Source of the DNA: Coriobacteriia bacterium
GTDB taxonomy: Bacteria > Actinomycetota > Coriobacteriia > Anaerosomatales > PALSA-660
Length of the DNA stretch: 8,462 nucleotides
Direction of reading: 5' to 3'
Assembly: GCA_003133285.1 (NCBI GenBank)
Contig: PKWR01000097.1
Location: 406 to 8,867, forward strand
The position numbers and the translations under genes were made by a program. The notes beneath the pieces are model-generated. The model was not told where the DNA came from and did not search any database. It saw only the letters and a program-made list of their open reading frames with translations. Of this stretch, positions 3,638-8,462 are shown in pieces. Position 1 is the stretch's first letter. Each line of letters begins with the position of its first letter.

Positions 3638-5275
3638 TTGGCCTTCCAGTTCTCGGGGTACACCCTGCTGTACGTCGCAGCGTCGAGCGTGTCCGCGGTG
3701 GCGGCCTACTCCGCATTCCGGATCCGGCGCGCCCCGGGCGGCTGGTGGCTCTTCCTCATGGCCGTCGCGACCGCGGTGTGGTCGCTGGCCGACGCGTTCG
3801 ACTACTCGTCGGTCGCGCTCGCCGGGCACGTGACGGCGGCGCAGTTCGCCTATCTCGGTTCCACCGCCCCCGTCTTCTTCTTGTTGTTCGCGCTCCAGTA
3901 CTCGGGCCGGGCGCGGGGGCCGATGGGGTGGCGCACGGCCATCCTCTTCGTCGTCCCGCTCGCCAGCATCGTCGCCGCCTTCACGAACCGGTTCCACCAC
4001 CTCTTGTGGCCCGGCTTCACGATGCTCGCGGGACGCCCGAACATCGTCGTCTACCAGCACGGCCCGGTGTTCTGGGTCGTGACGCTGTACTCGCTCGCGC
4101 TCGCGCTCGTGGCGACGCTGCTGCTCGTGGACACAGCGGTGAGGGCGCACGGCATCTACCGCACGCAGGGCACGGCGATCGTCGTGGGGGCGGTATTCCC
4201 GTGGGTCGGCGGCGTCGTCTACCTGGCGGCTCCGGGCTGGCTCGTGGGGCTCGATCCGGCGCTCACGTTCACCGTCACCGGCGCCATCCTCGCCTGGGCG
4301 ATCTGGCATCTGCGGCTGCTCGATCTGGTGTTGGTCCCGCGCGAGGTGATCGTCGAGCAGATGGTTGACGGGCTGATCGTGCTCGACAGTGCCGGCCGTA
4401 TCCTCGAGATCAACCCGGCGGCCGTGCGCCTGCTGGACCTCGCAGGCGTGCCGGCGCCCGGGACTCCCGCACGCGAGGTGTTCTCGGACTGGTCGCAGCG
4501 GGGCAAGGACGCCGTGACCGCGGTGTACGAGCAACGGGCGTCCACCCTCGCATCGCCGGCCGGCACCCTCCTTCGGGTCGAGCGCTCCCGGCTCGAGGGC
4601 GGCAGTGAGGGGCAGGCGCGAGACCTGTTCCTCCTGCGCGACATCACGGGACAGGTCGAGGCGGAGCAGGCGCTGCAGGGCGCCTACGCCGACCTCCAGG
4701 TGCGGATGGACGAGATCCAGAAGCTGCACGAGGAGCTCCGGGAGCAGGCGACCCGCGACCCGCTGACAGGTCTCCACAATCGTCGCTATCTGGCCGAGGA
4801 GCTGGACCGGGAGCTCAGCCGGGCTGCTCGGGACCAAAGGTCCGTGAGCGTCATCATGTTCGATGTCGACCACTTCAAGGACGTCAACGACTCCTACGGC
4901 CACTCCGCGGGAGACGCGATGCTCCGGGCCGTCGCCGTCGAGTTGCTCGTCGGCACGCGAAGGGGCGACATCGCCTGCCGCTACGGCGGTGACGAGTTCG
5001 TCGTCGTCCTTCCGGATACCACGGCTGCGGTCGCCTTGGCCCGGGCCGAGGGCTGGCGGGCGCGACTGTCCCAGGTCATGGCGGCGGCGGGGACCGAGCG
5101 TGTGAACGTGACGGTGTCCCTGGGCGTGGCCACGTTCCCGGACCACGGGGCGACGATCGACGCACTCGTGAGTGCCGCCGATCGTGCGGTCTATGTCTCG
5201 AAGGAGGCCGGCCGCGACTGCATCAGCGTCGCCGTCTGCGAATCCGAGACAGAAGGATACGAAGCGGTCCCCTGA
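3638..5275 (+). CDS. Membrane-bound diguanylate cyclase, 7TM-PAS-GGDEF
   Basis: 545 aa. Residues 7-228 form about seven membrane helices resembling the N-terminal 7TM module of histidine kinases (HisKA_7TM): SLADAF, then LGSTAPVFFLLFALQYSGR, then FTNRFHHLLWPGF. About 233-340 is a PAS-like sensor (GLIVLDSAGRILEINPAA), 341-372 a signalling coiled coil, and 373-535 the GGDEF domain. The catalytic motif is intact, GGDEF at 450-454; metal and substrate residues Asp409, Asn417 and Asp426 are present in FDVDHFKDVND and GHSAGD. An RxxD inhibitory site, Arg441-Asp444, stands at the standard five-residue spacing. It should therefore make c-di-GMP from two GTP in the cytoplasm with product feedback. The start is TTG 3638-3640; an in-frame stop lies 6 bases upstream and the first helix begins at once, so no other start fits well. 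No EAL domain is present. Confidence 0.93.
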   Translation: MAFQFSGYTLLYVAASSVSAVAAYSAFRIRRAPGGWWLFLMAVATAVWSLADAFDYSSVALAGHVTAAQFAYLGSTAPVFFLLFALQYSGRARGPMGWRTAILFVVPLASIVAAFTNRFHHLLWPGFTMLAGRPNIVVYQHGPVFWVVTLYSLALALVATLLLVDTAVRAHGIYRTQGTAIVVGAVFPWVGGVVYLAAPGWLVGLDPALTFTVTGAILAWAIWHLRLLDLVLVPREVIVEQMVDGLIVLDSAGRILEINPAAVRLLDLAGVPAPGTPAREVFSDWSQRGKDAVTAVYEQRASTLASPAGTLLRVERSRLEGGSEGQARDLFLLRDITGQVEAEQALQGAYADLQVRMDEIQKLHEELREQATRDPLTGLHNRRYLAEELDRELSRAARDQRSVSVIMFDVDHFKDVNDSYGHSAGDAMLRAVAVELLVGTRRGDIACRYGGDEFVVVLPDTTAAVALARAEGWRARLSQVMAAAGTERVNVTVSLGVATFPDHGATIDALVSAADRAVYVSKEAGRDCISVAVCESETEGYEAVP

Positions 5276-5400
5276 GCCTGAGGCGCGGACCCGCGGGCCG
5301 AGTCGCTTCGTGGCTCGGTACCGGCCGCGAACCTGTCTCTATCGCCTCGCCCTGTCGCAGCCGATACATCTCATCGTAGAGCGCAAAGGCCACGTCCTCG

Positions 5401-5424
5401 TTCGACTCACAGCACCGGGTCGAA
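5401..5424. promoter_or_regulatory. Inverted repeat TTCGAC-N12-GTCGAA upstream of the secreted peptidase-like gene
   Basis: A perfect 6-base inverted repeat with a 12-base spacer lies about 100 bases before the ATG at 5527, in a 251-base gap that otherwise shows no gene or convincing promoter. The half-site spacing suits a dimeric regulator. No known consensus was recognised, and chance occurrence is possible. Confidence 0.3.
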
Positions 5425-5526
5425 AAGGCACGCGGTTCGCTCTGATGCGGACTCGAGGCATCTTCCATGGCGGCGTTCGGCGCCGCGTTCGATGATGATC
5501 CGACCGACCCGCCCGATGGAGGCTCG

Positions 5527-8214
5527 ATGTCGAGTACGTCGCACGTCGCACGACGCTCAGTTCTCGCGATAGCCGGCTTGGCTGTCGTTGCTGCCGCGCT
5601 GCTGTCCGCGCCCGCTCTGTCGTTCGCCACCGGCGCGCCCGCGCGCCCCGCGACCAAGGGCGTCGGACTCTTCGTGAAGTCGTCCGACGCCGCCGGAGCC
5701 GACGCGGCGCGCTTCCTGCAGACCCTCCGAGCCGGCGGCGCCTTCGCCGACTGGCGCGGCGCTGCGGTGTCGCAGATCGTCCCTGTCCAGGGGACCGACG
5801 GGAGCTTCGCGGTCTACGTCGTCACGCTGACGACGGGTGGCCGCTACGCAGGCTACGCGACGATCGACGCGCTGCCGTCGCTGAACCCCGTGCTCGCGTT
5901 CTCGCGAGGCCCGGCCCCCGTGTTCTCGTCGGACTCCGCCGCTCAGGCGAGAGTGGGCACCGCGAAGGGAGCCCCGCGCGTCAAGCGCCAGGTCTACATG
6001 GGGCCGCTGTCCTACGGCGTGGAGACGGTCGCAGCGACCGGCGTGACGGAGACCGTGCCGACCGGCGCACTCATGCAGGCGACATCGTCCGATGTCATCC
6101 GGGGACCGCCGGTGTCGGCGTCCGGCACCGCCGCGGTCTCGTCGCTCGGCACCAGTTACAAGCGGATCGCCAACATGCCCGACTACGACCAGTTCTCGTA
6201 CAACTACACATCGACGGAGTACAACGCCGGTACCGTTCCCGCCGCAACGGGGACGTACGCTTCATCTCCCTACGTGAACGCCGGCAGCTACTACAGCGGT
6301 TGCGCGGCGACTGCCGCGGGCGACGTGGTCGGGTACTGGGCCCTCACGTACCCGACGCTCCTGACGGGCAAGACCCCGGTCCAGGGCGGGACCGCATGGC
6401 AGAAGGTCGTCAACGACCTCCACGTCTACTTCCACACGTCCAACGACAGGGGGAGCGGCTCGACCTACGGCAGCGCCGTCGCGCCGGGGCTGACGCGCTA
6501 CGCCCAGGGCATCGGCGGCCTCTCGTTCAGCTCCAGCGATTCGAGCAACTTCAGTTGGACGGCGTACACGGGCGAGATGGACGCGGACAGGCCCGTCGTC
6601 CTCATGTTCCAGAACCTGAACGTGACGTCTCCGAAGCACTTCGCCTACGGGGACCACGCCGTCACGGGCATCGGGTACGACTACACTCCCGGCAGCGTCG
6701 CCTCCGAGTACATGATCATCCACGACAACTGGCCGGCCTACACGTCCGACGACGTCTACGTGCAGTTCTCGGGGCCGAACGCCACCTACGACAGCCGGGA
6801 CATGGTCACGTTCACGCCGGCCACGCCCGCGGCCGCGCCACCTGCGAATGATGCCTTCGCTTCTGCGCAAGCGCTGTCCGGCTCGAGCGGCTCCGTCGCA
6901 GGGACGAGCGTCGGGGCCACGAAGGAGAGCGGCGAGCCCAGCCACGCGGCGGGTCAGGGCACCGCCAGCATCTGGTACCGGTGGACCGCGTCGGCCACCG
7001 GTACGTTGACGGTGGACACCTACGGCAGCGGCTTCGACACGGTGCTGGCGGCATACACGGGGACCCCCGTGTCGGCGCTGACCGCGGTCGCGTCCGATGA
7101 CGACGCGGCCGGACACGGCAGTCAGAGCGAGATCGCCTTCCGCGTCACCGCGGGCACGACCTATCGCATCGCGGTCGACGGCCGGGCGGCCGGAGTCTCG
7201 GGCGCCGTGAACCTGGACTGGGCGTTCGCCGCGGCCCCCGTCCTCCCGGACATCGTGACCGCGACGATCGACTCCGCATCTCCCAGCCCGGCGGACCAGG
7301 GCGGTGCCGTGACCTTCTCAGGTCACGCGACCGACTCGCTGGACCACGACATCAGCGCCTACGAGTGGACGTCGAGCGTCGACGGGATCCTCTCGACGAG
7401 CGCGTCGTTCTCCACGGCCGCACTCTCTCCGGGGAGCCACACGATCGGCTTCCGCGCGATGTGCGCGAGCGGCACGTGGTCCGCGCAGCAGACCGTGACG
7501 CTGTCGGTCACGGGAGCGCCCGCCGCTCCGGCCAACGACGCCTTCGATGACGCGCAGCTGCTCTCCGGCACCTCCGGCACGCTGTCGGGCACCAACCTCG
7601 GCGCGACCAAGGAGACCGGGGAGCCGGGCCACGCGGGAGACCCCGGCGGCGCGAGCGTGTGGTTCGAGTGGGTCGCGCCGGCGACCGGGATGCTCTCCAT
7701 CGATACTTCAGGCAGCGACTTCGACACCGCTCTCGCGGCCTACACGGGAACGTCTGTGACCGGGCTCAGCGCGCGCGCCTCGGCCCAGGGTGACCTCCTG
7801 ACGGGCGGGAGCCGCGTCAGCTTCGCCGTCGCGGCCGGCACGACGTACCGCATCGCGGTCGATGGGCACGAGGGCGCGTCCGGCGCCGTGCGGCTGGACT
7901 GGTCGTTCCGTGCACCGGCACGGAGCGCGATCACGGTGCGCTTGAACCACAGCTCGCTGACCAGGTACCGCTACGTGACGATCACCGGTACCTTCGGGCC
8001 CGCGGTCGCCGGGGAGTCCGTGCGCGTCGAGATCCTGAAGCCGGGGTCGTCCACGTGGCTGCGCGTCACGCGGACGACGAACGCGGCCGGCGCGTGGGCC
8101 TCGCTCCGCTACAAGGTCACCCGCAGGGGCACCTACCGCGTCCGGACCCGGTTCCTGGGCGATGCGCGCTTCACCGCCTCGACGTCCGTCTACGCGCGCC
8201 TCGTGGTCCGCTAG
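5527..8214 (+). CDS. Secreted C39/papain-like cysteine peptidase-like protein with PPC-like and Ig-like domains
   Basis: 895 aa from ATG 5527, with GGAGG 4 bases upstream. The earlier in-frame ATG at 5467 would put 20 acidic residues before the signal peptide, so it is disfavoured. Signal peptide: residues 1-36 (basic start, hydrophobic 11-30, cleavage near SFATGA). Residues 45-205 resemble a propeptide, with a segment YAGYATIDALPSLNPVLAFS. About 210-430 is a C39-like papain fold: Cys259 in YYSGCAATA, His377 in GDHAVTGIGY and Asp400/Asn401 in IIHDNW form a plausible catalytic set. Two homologous beta-rich repeats follow at 439-567 and 668-794, like bacterial pre-peptidase (PPC-type) domains. 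They flank an Ig/PKD-like domain (about 575-663), and a last Ig-like domain spans 800-895. No sorting signal or membrane anchor ends the protein, so release is likely. Substrate unknown; activity is inferred. Confidence 0.85.
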   Translation: MSSTSHVARRSVLAIAGLAVVAAALLSAPALSFATGAPARPATKGVGLFVKSSDAAGADAARFLQTLRAGGAFADWRGAAVSQIVPVQGTDGSFAVYVVTLTTGGRYAGYATIDALPSLNPVLAFSRGPAPVFSSDSAAQARVGTAKGAPRVKRQVYMGPLSYGVETVAATGVTETVPTGALMQATSSDVIRGPPVSASGTAAVSSLGTSYKRIANMPDYDQFSYNYTSTEYNAGTVPAATGTYASSPYVNAGSYYSGCAATAAGDVVGYWALTYPTLLTGKTPVQGGTAWQKVVNDLHVYFHTSNDRGSGSTYGSAVAPGLTRYAQGIGGLSFSSSDSSNFSWTAYTGEMDADRPVVLMFQNLNVTSPKHFAYGDHAVTGIGYDYTPGSVASEYMIIHDNWPAYTSDDVYVQFSGPNATYDSRDMVTFTPATPAAAPPANDAFASAQALSGSSGSVAGTSVGATKESGEPSHAAGQGTASIWYRWTASATGTLTVDTYGSGFDTVLAAYTGTPVSALTAVASDDDAAGHGSQSEIAFRVTAGTTYRIAVDGRAAGVSGAVNLDWAFAAAPVLPDIVTATIDSASPSPADQGGAVTFSGHATDSLDHDISAYEWTSSVDGILSTSASFSTAALSPGSHTIGFRAMCASGTWSAQQTVTLSVTGAPAAPANDAFDDAQLLSGTSGTLSGTNLGATKETGEPGHAGDPGGASVWFEWVAPATGMLSIDTSGSDFDTALAAYTGTSVTGLSARASAQGDLLTGGSRVSFAVAAGTTYRIAVDGHEGASGAVRLDWSFRAPARSAITVRLNHSSLTRYRYVTITGTFGPAVAGESVRVEILKPGSSTWLRVTRTTNAAGAWASLRYKVTRRGTYRVRTRFLGDARFTASTSVYARLVVR
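6841..7227 (+). repeat. PPC-like protein repeat, copy 1
   Basis: Encodes residues 439-567 of the secreted protein, beginning PANDAFASAQALSG and ending GAVNLDWAF. It shares with copy 2 the series GATKESGEP, then W..W...ATG, then FDT.LAAYTG and AGTTYRIAVDG. This copy keeps an acidic SDDD turn (residues 523-526). Confidence 0.85.
7528..7908 (+). repeat. PPC-like protein repeat, copy 2
   Basis: Encodes residues 668-794, beginning PANDAFDDAQLLSG and ending GAVRLDWSF. It is plainly homologous to copy 1 along its full length. The acidic SDDD turn of copy 1 is replaced by SAQG here (residues 752-755). Confidence 0.85.
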
Positions 8215-8226
8215 GCGGGTCCGCGC

Positions 8227-8462
8227 TCAGTCCACCGAGATGAGCGAGTCCGTCGGAGCGTACGCGTCGGTCATGATCGGCACGTCCGAGGTGTCGACCG
8301 CTGCCGCGTAGAGGTCGTTGGCCATCTCCGCGAATCCGGCCACCCGCACGCGCCCGTCGACGCACGCACGCACGCGGGCCAGCAGCTCCGGACCTGTCAC
8401 GTCGGAGTCGGTGGCGAGGACGATGAGGTTCTGCCGCTGAGTCGGATCGTCACCCTGGCCGA
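8227..8462 (-). CDS. Spermidine-synthase-like protein, C-terminal end (5' part outside the window)
   Basis: The minus-strand frame is open from the window edge to TGA 8229-8227, giving 77 C-terminal residues. They include NLIVLATDSD, ELLARVRACV, and the end DVPIMTDAYAPTDSLISVD. The final TDxYAPxDxL pattern is typical of the C-terminus of the spermidine synthase (polyamine aminopropyltransferase) fold, including bacterial proteins with this fold that are not proven polyamine enzymes. The SAM-binding core is not in view, so substrate cannot be judged. The gene converges on the secreted peptidase-like gene, whose stop is only 12 bases away, and no clear terminator separates them. A degenerate relic of a closely related gene end lies at 2715-2782. 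Confidence 0.7.
   Translation of the reverse strand, partial: GQGDDPTQRQNLIVLATDSDVTGPELLARVRACVDGRVRVAGFAEMANDLYAAAVDTSDVPIMTDAYAPTDSLISVD

Noticed and set aside
3596..5146. 516-codon open frame on the minus strand
   Set aside because: It lies entirely opposite the GGDEF gene; its product is Arg/His/Pro-rich low-complexity sequence typical of antisense frames in GC-rich DNA, with no recognisable domain.
5330..5420. Minus-strand stretch reading NEDVAFALYDEMYRLRQGE
   Set aside because: It looks protein-like by eye, but has no start, ribosome-binding site or recognised family and is embedded in a frame antisense to the neighbouring genes; probably chance.
5467..5526. Upstream ATG extending the secreted peptidase-like protein by 20 residues
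   Set aside because: The extension is acidic and would bury the signal peptide; the ATG at 5527 has GGAGG in front and begins a classic signal sequence.

Overview
This is a GC-rich chromosomal stretch, by eye about two thirds G+C, with frequent GTG and TTG starts. It most likely comes from an actinobacterial lineage. A cell-wall sorting signal with its sortase, a secreted single-haem cytochrome c and a YhhN-type lysoplasmalogenase point to a Gram-positive-type envelope with respiratory or electron-transfer capacity. A Coriobacteriia-like or related subsurface actinobacterium would fit, but that placement is inference.

Layout. (1) 1-1054, + strand: the 3' end of an ice-binding-like (DUF3494) surface protein ending in an LPKTA sorting signal. 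A class D-type sortase overlaps its stop codon, forming an apparent substrate-enzyme pair. (2) 1073-1942, - strand: a YhhN/TMEM86 membrane protein. Upstream of it lie alternative inverted repeats, a strong hairpin, and a tRNA-Arg(CCT) with encoded CCA and its own sigma70-like promoter. (3) 1996-2704, + strand: a hairpin-rich leader followed by a secreted monohaem cytochrome c. (4) 2715-3483: a cluster of tiny membrane-protein genes. Two are on the - strand (26 and 47 aa, the latter of the Lmo0937 type) and one is divergent on the + strand (47 aa). The divergent spacer carries a GGGTA-type (SigB/SigF-like) promoter candidate in each direction. Beside them, at 2715-2782, is a decayed copy of the end of a spermidine-synthase-like gene. 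(5) 3638-5275, + strand: a 7TM-PAS-GGDEF diguanylate cyclase. (6) 5527-8214, + strand: a large secreted C39/papain-like protein with two homologous beta-rich repeats and Ig-like domains. (7) 8227-8462, - strand: the C-terminal end of a spermidine-synthase-like gene, which is the apparent intact relative of the remnant in (4).

The genes do not form one pathway. The common theme is envelope and surface biology: a sortase-anchored adhesin or ice-binding-like protein, a secreted cysteine peptidase-like protein, small stress-type membrane peptides, a membrane-bound c-di-GMP synthase and a lipid-remodelling enzyme. The least explained parts are the structured leader of the cytochrome gene, the alternative-pairing segment before yhhN, and the small-membrane-protein cluster with paired GGGTA promoters. 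No CRISPR array, transposase or phage gene is visible.
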